Origin: Spirochaetales bacterium
GTDB taxonomy: Bacteria > Spirochaetota > Spirochaetia > DSM-27196 > PWMO01
Direction of reading: 5' to 3'
DNA length: 13,956 bases
Assembly: GCA_007123465.1 (NCBI GenBank)
Contig: SKLB01000252.1
Span: 1-13,956, forward strand
The position numbers and the translations under genes are program-made. Positions 1 through 6,538 of the stretch are shown piece by piece. The notes beneath the pieces were generated by a model. The model did no database searches and was not told where the DNA came from. It saw only the letters and a list, made by a program, of their open reading frames with translations. Numbering within the stretch: the stretch's first letter is position 1; the number at the start of each line of letters is the position of its first letter.

Positions 1-483
1 CACGCGTTCAGCCAGTGGTCGCACGCCTGGGAGGAGGTGCCCGAAGTGGACCCCGGCCTGGTGCAGTATCTCAAGGAGTGCTCCGACGACATTCCCTTTG
101 CAGCGCCAATTTCGATTGTGTTTGGAATTCGCCAGCCGCGAGACTACCAGCTGGAAAGCCAGTTGATCGAGAGCGTCCGCAAGTACTTCCGCTACGAGCT
201 GTTCATAGAGCGACGCCGGCTGCGGCGCCTGTTACAGCGCGTGGCCAGCCTGGTGGCGCTGGCCCTGATCCTGCTCGCAGCCAGCTCCTTCTTCTCAGCG
301 TTCACCTCGGGTCGCCTGCTTGCCGCCACCGCCAATCAGGGACTGACTGTTGGCGGGTGGGTATTCTTGTGGGAGGCCATACATCAACTGAGCTTCCAGC
401 GTGCCACAATCCGCCGCACCATTGCCGATTACGAGCGCTTCCTGAGCGCCCAAATCCGCTTTGAATCGCCCGATATCAATTGA
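1..483 (+). CDS. Membrane protein of unknown function, 3' part only
   Basis: The frame is open from the first base of the window (it begins HAFSQWSH) and stops at TGA 481-483, so the gene probably starts upstream. A GTG at 37 directly abuts GGGAGGAG, leaving no room for a normal ribosome-binding-site spacing, so I do not take it as the start. About 160 residues are visible: a soluble part, a strongly basic stretch (ERRRLRRLLQR), a hydrophobic segment (VASLVALALILLAASSFF), a short linker, a second moderately hydrophobic stretch (LTVGGWVFLWEAI), and a basic tail. The GWVFLWE-type segment followed by a basic tail resembles the C-terminal ends of conserved uncharacterised bacterial membrane proteins I have seen, but I cannot name a family. 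It lies 20 bp before the TspO-like gene on the same strand, so the two are probably co-transcribed. Function unknown. Confidence 0.7.
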   Translation, partial: HAFSQWSHAWEEVPEVDPGLVQYLKECSDDIPFAAPISIVFGIRQPRDYQLESQLIESVRKYFRYELFIERRRLRRLLQRVASLVALALILLAASSFFSAFTSGRLLAATANQGLTVGGWVFLWEAIHQLSFQRATIRRTIADYERFLSAQIRFESPDIN

Positions 484-503
484 ATTGCCACGGAGGAACC
501 GCT

Positions 504-1319
504 ATGACCAGATCGACGTATCACATTCTACTGGCCTCTGGAAACCTTGTTGGGCTTATTGCGGTAGTAAGCGTAAATGCGCTGGCCAATGCCATTCCGA
601 TTGCAGGCAGAACTACCGGAGAGCTCTCCAACGCGCTGCCCAACCTTTTTGTTCCGGCCGGGGTGACCTTCTCTATCTGGGGTGTGATCTACCTTCTCTT
701 GGCAGTTTTTGTGGGCTACGGCCTGGTGCGCTCCATCAGGCGCCGGCGCGCCTCAACAACGGTTCCAGGCGCGGATAACGAACCGCTCGCTCGCGTAGGC
801 CCGCTGTTCATGGCCACCTGTATCGCCAATATCGGCTGGATATTTGCCTGGCACTATCAGCTCCTGCCGCTCTCGCTGCTGCTGATGGCGGCCCTGCTGA
901 TCAGTTTGATCTTGATCTATCTGCGGCTGGAGGTAGGCCGCTCCAGTGCCGCGACAGCCGAGAAGTACCTGGTTCACCTTCCGTTCAGTGTCTACCTCGG
1001 CTGGATATCGATTGCCACCATAGCCAACGTAACCGCGCTGCTTGTAGCCTATGATTGGGGCGGGTTTGGACTGGGAGATCAGGTTTGGGCGTCGGTCATG
1101 ATCGCCGTTGGTCTCACGCTGGGCTTGATAGCCGTGTTGCATCGCAACGACGTCTTCTACGCGCTGGTTGTTGTATGGGCTTTGCTCGGCATTCTGATTA
1201 AACGGACCGCTGACGGGGTTGTGCCGGCCCAGGCGGTCATCGCTACCGCGGCGCTATCCGCAGCGGTTCTGTTGCTGGCAGTGATTATCCGGATTGCCCG
1301 CCGAAGAGTGTACCGATAG
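504..1319 (+). CDS. Long TspO/MBR-like multipass membrane protein
   Basis: A 271-residue, very hydrophobic protein with about eight predicted membrane segments (near residues 6-27, 51-75, 98-115, 117-140, 159-183, 193-213, 215-234 and 244-267). The segment around residues 48-66 (NLFVPAGVTFSIWGVIYLLL) matches the F-x-P-x-G-x-x-F-x-I-W-x-x-I-Y pattern of the tryptophan-rich sensory protein superfamily. Classic TspO has about 160 residues and five helices, so this belongs to the longer class, often loosely annotated as TspO/MBR family or, less credibly, as a lantibiotic ABC permease. TspO proteins bind porphyrins and other hydrophobic ligands; the role of the long class is not established. I chose ATG 504 because CGGAGGA at 491-497 lies 6 bp upstream; the in-frame ATG at 480 overlaps the previous stop and lacks such a site. 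Probably co-transcribed with the preceding gene. Confidence 0.75.
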   Translation: MTRSTYHILLASGNLVGLIAVVSVNALANAIPIAGRTTGELSNALPNLFVPAGVTFSIWGVIYLLLAVFVGYGLVRSIRRRRASTTVPGADNEPLARVGPLFMATCIANIGWIFAWHYQLLPLSLLLMAALLISLILIYLRLEVGRSSAATAEKYLVHLPFSVYLGWISIATIANVTALLVAYDWGGFGLGDQVWASVMIAVGLTLGLIAVLHRNDVFYALVVVWALLGILIKRTADGVVPAQAVIATAALSAAVLLLAVIIRIARRRVYR

Positions 1320-1351
1320 AATTCATTCTTTCCTTTGTCATAAACTCGGTG

Positions 1352-1357
1352 TATACT
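1352..1357 (+). promoter_or_regulatory. Candidate -10 box for carbamate kinase, leaderless arrangement
   Basis: TATACT (5 of 6 to TATAAT) ends 7 bases before the ATG at 1365, with TG directly in front of it. No convincing -35 stands at 16-18 bp: TTGTCA at 1335-1340 is only 11 bp away. There is no Shine-Dalgarno-like purine run before the ATG, so transcription would begin at or within a base of the start codon. Confidence 0.4.
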
Positions 1358-1364
1358 CGCAAAA

Positions 1365-2315
1365 ATGGAAAAGCTCATAGTAGTAGCGATCGGCGGAAAC
1401 TCGCTGGTGGACGATCCTAACGATCAGACGGTTGCGGCACAGTACGCGGCGTGCCGCAAGACCGTTGCCCATCTGGTGCCGCTGCTTCAGCGCGGGCATC
1501 GGCTGCTGATTGCCCACGGCAACGGCCCGCAGGTTGGTTTTATTCTGCGCCGCGCCGAGCTCGCCAAGCACGAGCTGCACATGGTGCCGCTGGACTCCTG
1601 CGTTGCCGACACTCAGGGCGCTATCGGCTATAACCTGCAGATGGCGTTCCACAATGAGCTCAAGCGTGGCGGGATCGACCGTAGTGTGGCTACAATCGTT
1701 ACCCAGGTTGAGGTGGCAGCCGATGACCCGTCGTGGCAGAACCCCAGCAAGCCGATTGGATCATTTATGACCGAAGAAGATGCGCAGCGCCACAGCCGGC
1801 AGGACGGCTGGATTGTGCGTGAGGACGCCGGACGCGGCTGGCGCCGCGTTGTCCCCTCGCCCGCACCACGCGCGGTTATCGAGATCGATGCCATCCGCAC
1901 GCTGCTGGAACACGACACGGTGGTCATCGCCGCCGGTGGGGGCGGGATCCCGGTCTACGTAGACGATTCACGCCAGATTCGCGGTGCCGAAGCGGTGATA
2001 GACAAAGACCACGCCGCGTCGCTGCTGGCCCGCAACCTGGAGGCCGAGTACTTTGTCATCTCGACCGCGGTTGATCGAGTGGCTATCCGTTTCAACACCC
2101 CACAGCAGAAATGGCTCGATGAGCTGTCGATTGCCGATGCAGAACGCTACCTGTCCGAAGGACACTTTGCCGCCGGCAGCATGAAACCAAAGGTGGAAGC
2201 AATGCTGGCGTACATCAAGGCCGGTGGCGGCCGCGGCGTGATAACCGATCCGCAGCACCTGACCGCCGCAATCAAGGGCGAGGCGGGTACCCGCTTCCAG
2301 GCCGCCGCACGGTAG
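1365..2315 (+). CDS. arcC: Carbamate kinase (amino-acid kinase family)
   Basis: A 316-residue cytoplasmic enzyme of normal length for catabolic carbamate kinase, which transfers phosphate from carbamoyl phosphate to ADP, giving ATP plus carbamate (then NH3 and CO2). Family motifs are complete and in order: VVAIGGNSL at residues 6-14, HGNGPQVG at 51-58, RRVVPSPAP near 160-168, AAGGGGIPV at 189-197, VIDKDHAASLLA at 211-222 (K214 and D215 of the nucleotide site) and GSMKPKV at 271-277. These separate it from acetylglutamate and uridylate kinases. The start is fixed by the N-terminal strand motif. No Shine-Dalgarno is visible and a -10-like box lies 7 bp upstream. No arginine deiminase or ornithine carbamoyltransferase gene is within the window, so the source of carbamoyl phosphate (arginine, purine or agmatine breakdown) cannot be read here. 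Confidence 0.95.
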   Translation: MEKLIVVAIGGNSLVDDPNDQTVAAQYAACRKTVAHLVPLLQRGHRLLIAHGNGPQVGFILRRAELAKHELHMVPLDSCVADTQGAIGYNLQMAFHNELKRGGIDRSVATIVTQVEVAADDPSWQNPSKPIGSFMTEEDAQRHSRQDGWIVREDAGRGWRRVVPSPAPRAVIEIDAIRTLLEHDTVVIAAGGGGIPVYVDDSRQIRGAEAVIDKDHAASLLARNLEAEYFVISTAVDRVAIRFNTPQQKWLDELSIADAERYLSEGHFAAGSMKPKVEAMLAYIKAGGGRGVITDPQHLTAAIKGEAGTRFQAAAR

Positions 2316-2330
2316 CGGTCGCGGCGCTAC
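2312..2330. terminator. Weak stem-loop spanning both convergent stop codons
   Basis: GTAGCG (2312-2317) and CGCTAC (2325-2330) form a perfect 6-bp stem with a 7-base loop. The arms contain the TAG stop of the carbamate kinase gene (2313-2315) and the TAG stop of mtnP on the other strand (2329-2327). No T-run follows on either side, so as an intrinsic terminator it is weak; it may act in both directions or be coincidence. Confidence 0.25.
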
Positions 2331-3079
2331 AACCCGGCGATACGCGGGATCACCGCGGCCAGCAGGTCTGTCATCTTTGCTGCGTTGTGCTGGAAGATCT
2401 CCAGCACGGCCTGCCACGTAACCGGTTCTTCATCCTGCTTCCAGCAGTCATAGTCGGTTGACATGGCAACCGCGGCGTAGGGCAGCTCGAGTTCATTGGC
2501 AATGATGCACTCGGGTGCGGTGCTCATGTTGATCACGTCTGCGCCCCAGGCGCGGAACATGTTTGACTCGGCGCGGGTGGAGAAGCGCGGCCCCTCAATG
2601 GTGACAACCGTTCCGCTGCGGTGCAGCGGTATACCGTGCGCTGCAGCGGTCTCAGCCAGCAGCTGACGCAGACGCTCATCAAACGGCTCGGCCATCGCTA
2701 CGTGGTGCATCCCGTCTTCAAATGAGTCAAACACGCTGACGTCGCGGCGGCGGGTGAAGTCGATGAACTGATCCAGAATTACAAAGTCGCCGCGGCCGAT
2801 CTCCTGCCGCAGCGAGCCAACCGCGGTAGTTGCCAGCACGTGTGTGCAGCCCTGATCCTTGAGCGCCTGCAGGTTGGCGCGATTGGGAACCTGCGTCGGC
2901 GGAAGGCGGTGGGTGCGGTCGTGCCGTGACAGGATCACCACCGCTACACCGGCAACGCTGCCGACTGTCAGCGTTGATGACGGCGGCCCAAAGCGCGTGC
3001 TGACGGTGACCTCTTCAGCTTCGGCGATGATCTCCGGATTCTCGAGGCCCGATCCTCCAATGATGCCAACCTTGATCAT
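2327..3079 (-). CDS. mtnP: S-methyl-5'-thioadenosine phosphorylase
   Basis: A 250-residue member of the PNP/MTAP phosphorylase family. It is predicted to cleave 5'-methylthioadenosine with phosphate to adenine and 5-methylthioribose-1-phosphate. Visible motifs: GGSG at 8-11, SRHDRTH at 51-57 (phosphate site), ANLQALKDQGCTHVLATTAVGSLR at 68-91 (given as a range; key residues are the TTA-GS core), DQFIDFT at 103-109, IEGPRFSTRAES at 161-172, INMSTAPE at 183-190 and STDYDCW at 207-213. The last two favour methylthioadenosine phosphorylase over purine nucleoside phosphorylase; methylthioinosine phosphorylase remains possible. The start has a strong GGAGGAG a few bases upstream. The ATG overlaps the mtnA stop as ATGA, so translation is likely coupled and the product is passed to the next enzyme, MtnA. 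Confidence 0.93.
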   Translation of the reverse strand: MIKVGIIGGSGLENPEIIAEAEEVTVSTRFGPPSSTLTVGSVAGVAVVILSRHDRTHRLPPTQVPNRANLQALKDQGCTHVLATTAVGSLRQEIGRGDFVILDQFIDFTRRRDVSVFDSFEDGMHHVAMAEPFDERLRQLLAETAAAHGIPLHRSGTVVTIEGPRFSTRAESNMFRAWGADVINMSTAPECIIANELELPYAAVAMSTDYDCWKQDEEPVTWQAVLEIFQHNAAKMTDLLAAVIPRIAGL

Positions 3080-4185
3080 GCTCTCCTCCCTGGTGTGGCT
3101 ATACCCTGCGCCAGGCCGGCCGCGTCAAATACGCCGTACTCCGTGATGTAGCCGCTGACGAGACGCGCCGGGGTCACGTCAAAGGCGTAGTTTGCCGCGG
3201 AGGTACCCTCGGCAAAGAGGGCAACCGCCTGCTCGCAGCCATCGAGCAGACCGCGGATCCGCAGCACCTCCTGCGGATCACGTTCTTCTATCGGAATGGC
3301 GCCAACGCCTGCGGGCATGTCCGCATCAAAGCTCGGCGAGGGCAGCGCCACGTAGAACGGCACGCGGTTGTCGTAAGCGGCGAGCGCCTTGAGATAGGTG
3401 CCGATCTTGTTGGCGACGTCTCCGTTGCGCGCAGTGCGGTCGGTCCCCACGAGCACCAGATCCACCAGGCCGTGCTGCATCAGGTGACCGCCGGCGTTGT
3501 CACAGATCACCGTGTTGGCAACACCGTTGTGGCCCAGCTCCCACGACGTCAGCGCTCCCTGGTTGCGCGGCCGGGTCTCATCGACCCAGACGTGCAGCGG
3601 GATGCCGCGGCGTGACGCCTCGTAGAGGACCGAGGTAACCGTGCCATAGTCCACGGTTGCCAGCCACCCGGCGTTGCAGTGCGTGAGTACCTGTACACTA
3701 CGCCCGCGGTTTGCCTCGGCCAGTGACGCAAGCAGCTCGGCGCCGTGGTTACCCAGGCCGCGGCAGATTTCCACGTCCTGCTCGGCAATAGCAACGGCGG
3801 TACGGCGCGCGCTGTCGATCTTCTGCTCTACAGTCACGCAGCCGGCCAGTACGGCTCGCTGCCGCTCGAGGGCCCAGCGCAGATTGACCGCCGTTGGTCT
3901 GGCGGCGTCCAGCTCCGCTGCCGCCTGATCCATCCGGCTGTCGAACTCGGCTCTCTGCAGTTCGGCAAACTCCAGACAGGCCAGGTAGACCCCGTACGCC
4001 GCAGCGGCGCCTATCAGCGGCGCCCCGCGCAGATGCATCTCACGGATTGCGCGTACCATCTCGCGGTAGGAGCGGATCGCCTCCACCTCAACGTCAAACG
4101 GCAGCCGGCGCTGATCGATAATCAGTACCGAGCGCGCATCCTCTGCAAGCCAGATCGAGCGGTAATGAGTTCCGTCTATCAGCAT
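3076..4185 (-). CDS. mtnA: Methylthioribose-1-phosphate isomerase
   Basis: A 369-residue protein related to eIF2B-type isomerases. It is predicted to convert 5-methylthioribose-1-phosphate, the product of the co-encoded phosphorylase, to methylthioribulose-1-phosphate. Motifs: RGAPLIGAAAAYG at 53-65, LTHCNAGWLAT at 167-177 with the expected catalytic Cys170, VDETRPRNQG at 201-210, VGTDRTARNGDVANKIGTY at 246-264 with the expected catalytic Asp249, PIEERDP at 298-304, and a FDVTPARLVSGYITEYGVF tail at 335-353. The frame stays open upstream to an ATG at 4251, but that extension is not family-like. ATG 4185 has GGGAGAG 5 bp upstream and begins the conserved region. It is first of a two-gene operon with mtnP. 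The later steps of methionine salvage are not in the window, so a shunt ending in an aldolase is also possible. Confidence 0.93.
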   Translation of the reverse strand: MLIDGTHYRSIWLAEDARSVLIIDQRRLPFDVEVEAIRSYREMVRAIREMHLRGAPLIGAAAAYGVYLACLEFAELQRAEFDSRMDQAAAELDAARPTAVNLRWALERQRAVLAGCVTVEQKIDSARRTAVAIAEQDVEICRGLGNHGAELLASLAEANRGRSVQVLTHCNAGWLATVDYGTVTSVLYEASRRGIPLHVWVDETRPRNQGALTSWELGHNGVANTVICDNAGGHLMQHGLVDLVLVGTDRTARNGDVANKIGTYLKALAAYDNRVPFYVALPSPSFDADMPAGVGAIPIEERDPQEVLRIRGLLDGCEQAVALFAEGTSAANYAFDVTPARLVSGYITEYGVFDAAGLAQGIATPGRRA

Positions 4186-4209
4186 GTGAGCTCTCCCGTG
4201 TGTGCGCGC

Positions 4210-4218
4210 ATTGTAACA
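4210..4218 (-). promoter_or_regulatory. Candidate extended -10 promoter of mtnA-mtnP
   Basis: On the reverse strand TGTTACAAT fits the extended -10 form TGnTAnAAT. The predicted transcript start near 4203 leaves a leader of about 18 bases that holds the GGGAGAG ribosome-binding site (4197-4191). A -35 match (TCGAAT, 17 bp away) is poor, as is common for extended -10 promoters. Confidence 0.45.
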
Positions 4219-4242
4219 CGAGCCTCGGGGTAATTCGAGCCC

Positions 4243-4272
4243 TTTACGCACGCCCTCGGCGTCACGTAGAAT
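4243..4272 (+). promoter_or_regulatory. Candidate promoter of the panE-like/oxidase pair
   Basis: TTTACG (4243-4248, 4 of 6 to the -35 consensus) and TAGAAT (4267-4272, 5 of 6 to the -10) are 18 bp apart, diverging from the mtnA promoter in a 124-bp intergenic region. A small palindrome, ACGCC-CTC-GGCGT (4250-4262), sits in the spacer and could be an operator half-site pair, but it is short. Confidence 0.4.
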
Positions 4273-4309
4273 AGCTCAATAGCGCATACTTAGAGGAGCA
4301 AACAGAACC

Positions 4310-5236
4310 ATGCAGATCACAGTGTTTGGCGCCGGCGGTGTTGGTGGATACATGGCAGCAAAATTGGGCAGCCCGCCGGCAGGACAGTCGGCTCCGCTGA
4401 ACTCAATCTCGCTGATAGCGCGTGGACGCCACCTGGAAGCCATCCGGCGCAAAGGACTCTGTTACGTTGCTCCTGATGGTTCCGAGACAGTTATGCAGCC
4501 CAGCGCCGTTTCGGACAACCCGGCAGAAGTGGCGCCAGCGGATATGTTGCTGATGTGTGTCAAGGGCTACGATCTGGAGAGCGCTTGTGACGCTGTTGCG
4601 CCGCAGCTGAAGCCCGGCAGCGCCGTACTTCCTCTGTTGAACGGGGCCGACATAGACGAGCGCATCCGTGCCCGCCTGCCGGGCCGGATCGTATTGCCGG
4701 GTTGCATCTACATCAGCGCGTTTATAGAAGAGCCCGGCCGTGTGCGCCACGCTGGAGGGCCGGGATCGATAGTGCTGGGAACCAGCCCGGATAACCCGGA
4801 ATACTATCCTGAGCAGTTTCTCAGTACCTGCCGTCTGGCCGGCATCCCGCTGGAGTGGCAGAAAGACCCGGCGCCGGCAATCTGGAGCAAGTATCTGTTC
4901 ATCGCGCCACTGTCTCTGGTTACCGCGGTCAGCGGTCAGACCCTGGGAGCTGTTCTGGCCGATGCAAAGCTGCGCGAGGATGCACGCCGGATCATGTCCG
5001 AGACCGCCGAGATCGCCCGCCTCAAAGGCGTAGCGCTTGCCGAGGATGCGGTGGATGCCACGCTAAAGAAAGCCGCCGGCTTTGCGCCGGATACGCAGAC
5101 CTCGTTTCAACGCGATATTGCCGCCCGCAACCCGCGTGACGAGCGCGATATCTTTGCCGGCACCATTCTGCGGCTCGGCGAACGCCTCTGCGTTGCCACG
5201 CCGGTCACCCGCGCGTACGCAGAGGCACTGCCTTGA
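4310..5236 (+). CDS. 2-dehydropantoate 2-reductase family oxidoreductase
   Basis: A 308-residue protein with the two-domain ketopantoate reductase (ApbA/PanE) layout. The N-terminal Rossmann fold has GAGGVGG at residues 7-13. Expected active-site positions are present: K85 in CVKGYD, N111 in LLNGAD, K194 in IWSKYLF, S265 in TSFQRDI and E278 in RDERDIFAG, which aligns with the usual E-x-D-x-x-x-G. The family reduces 2-dehydropantoate to pantoate with NADPH in coenzyme A synthesis, but it contains many paralogues of other or unknown specificity, so I do not assign panE firmly. A short Pro/Ser-rich insert (residues 20-31) lies between the glycine motif and the second strand. AGAGGAG at 4292-4298 is 11 bp before ATG 4310, a slightly long spacing. 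The stop overlaps the next gene's TTG start (TTGA), implying coupled translation with the flavin oxidase. Confidence 0.85.
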   Translation: MQITVFGAGGVGGYMAAKLGSPPAGQSAPLNSISLIARGRHLEAIRRKGLCYVAPDGSETVMQPSAVSDNPAEVAPADMLLMCVKGYDLESACDAVAPQLKPGSAVLPLLNGADIDERIRARLPGRIVLPGCIYISAFIEEPGRVRHAGGPGSIVLGTSPDNPEYYPEQFLSTCRLAGIPLEWQKDPAPAIWSKYLFIAPLSLVTAVSGQTLGAVLADAKLREDARRIMSETAEIARLKGVALAEDAVDATLKKAAGFAPDTQTSFQRDIAARNPRDERDIFAGTILRLGERLCVATPVTRAYAEALP

Positions 5237-6522
5237 AAACCTGGACCAGCTGGAACGGAAACATCTCGCATCCGTACGCCGAGCTCGTACGCCCGACTAC
5301 CGAGGAAGAGCTCCAGACATCGGTTGCCGATGCGCGCAGTGTGCGTGCCTTCGGCAACCGCCAATCATCTGCCGATATTGCGGCGGGAACAGAGCGGCTG
5401 ATATCAATCCAGGATTACAACGCGGTGGTAAATGTCAATCAGGCCGATATGCAGATCACGGTGCAGAGCGGAATCACGCTTGCGTCCCTGCTGCAGCGCA
5501 TCGAGGCCCTCGGGTGGTGCATTCCGTGCCTGCCGGACATCGACACGGTGACTCTCGGCGGGGCCATTGCCACCGGCACTCACGGCACCGCCGGTGACGG
5601 CCACCCTCTTTCCGAGTACATGGTGAGCTGCCGCATCGTGAACGCCGACGGCTCAATTGAATCTGTAGATCAAGCCGACCGCCGCTTCCCGGCGCTGCGC
5701 TGCTCGCTCGGCCTGCTGGGACTGTTCTCCACTATTACCCTGCAGTGCCGCCCGCTCTACCAGCTGCGGGTCGAGGAACAGCCAATACTTGATGATCAAT
5801 GGCTGAATCAGTATCGCCGCTGGCTGGATGAGTTTGATTTTGTACGGATCATCTGGCTGCCGCACACAGGCTACGGCTGGGTAGTACTCGGGGAGAAGAT
5901 TTCCGCGGATAGCGTTGTGACCGAGCAAACGCCGCCCTGGTACGTAAAATACCGGCGCGATGTATCGAAGCTGCTGTACCGCCGGACCGCTCATTCACCG
6001 CGCTTCACGCGAAGTGCAAATCGCTTGCTGCGACGACTGTTCTTCTCGCACAGGACGCAGTCCCGCGGTACGCTGTACGGTGCCACGGTGACCAAGTCGC
6101 GCGCCTCCACCCTGGAACTTGCGGAATGGGCGGTTGCCCAACAGCGCTTTGAGGCTTTGTTTGAGGAACTGCGCCAGCACCTCGAGCGCAACGACAACGA
6201 CGCCTTTGCCCACATCCCGATGGATATACGCTTCCTCAAGGCCGACCAGACCTGGCTGAGTCAGGCCTACGGCGAGGACAGCGTAACGGTAGGCTGTGTC
6301 ACGCGTAACCCGAAGTTCGCGGACCGCTACCGCGCATTCGACCTGGTGGAATCGGTTTTTCTGCGCTACGCGGGACGCCCCCACTGGGCCAAACGCTTTC
6401 AGGCCGGCGCTGCAGAACTCGAACCGCACTGGCCCCACTGGCAGAGTTTTATCAATCTGCGACGCGCGGCGGACCCCGACGGTAGATTCCTCAACAGCCA
6501 CCTCAGGCGTCTTTTCGAGTGA
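5233..6522 (+). CDS. FAD-dependent sugar-lactone-oxidase-like protein (ALO/VAO family)
   Basis: A 429-residue flavoprotein: N-terminal FAD-binding PCMH-type domain (to about residue 175; ATGTHGT at 113-119) and a C-terminal D-arabinono-1,4-lactone oxidase domain ending with RPHWAKRF at 382-389 and a DPDGRFLN near the C-terminus. Relatives oxidise sugar lactones or alditols with oxygen or another acceptor. Two expected residues differ. The GSGHS-type motif that carries the covalent FAD histidine reads GNRQSS (41-46), with Gln44 in the His place. The catalytic E-x-R reads D331-I-R333. FAD is therefore probably bound non-covalently, and substrate or rate may differ. The TTG start at 5233 overlaps the upstream stop and has AGAGG at 5221-5225, 7 bp before it; no other plausible start is near. 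Substrate unknown; the pairing with a PanE-like reductase may be functional. Confidence 0.87.
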   Translation: MKTWTSWNGNISHPYAELVRPTTEEELQTSVADARSVRAFGNRQSSADIAAGTERLISIQDYNAVVNVNQADMQITVQSGITLASLLQRIEALGWCIPCLPDIDTVTLGGAIATGTHGTAGDGHPLSEYMVSCRIVNADGSIESVDQADRRFPALRCSLGLLGLFSTITLQCRPLYQLRVEEQPILDDQWLNQYRRWLDEFDFVRIIWLPHTGYGWVVLGEKISADSVVTEQTPPWYVKYRRDVSKLLYRRTAHSPRFTRSANRLLRRLFFSHRTQSRGTLYGATVTKSRASTLELAEWAVAQQRFEALFEELRQHLERNDNDAFAHIPMDIRFLKADQTWLSQAYGEDSVTVGCVTRNPKFADRYRAFDLVESVFLRYAGRPHWAKRFQAGAAELEPHWPHWQSFINLRRAADPDGRFLNSHLRRLFE

Positions 6523-6538
6523 TTTTCTCCTGAGCGGA

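Noticed and set aside
1335..1340. TTGTCA as the -35 for the carbamate kinase gene
   Set aside because: Only 11 bp separate it from the TATACT box, far below the usual 16-18 bp.
4186..4251. 22-residue N-terminal extension of MtnA
   Set aside because: It covers the extended -10 and the ribosome-binding site, and its text is not like the family.
6502..6534. Inverted repeat CTCAGG / CCTGAG between the convergent oxidase and SGNH genes as a terminator
   Set aside because: Only 6 bp of stem around a 21-base loop, with no proper T-run after the stem; too weak to call.
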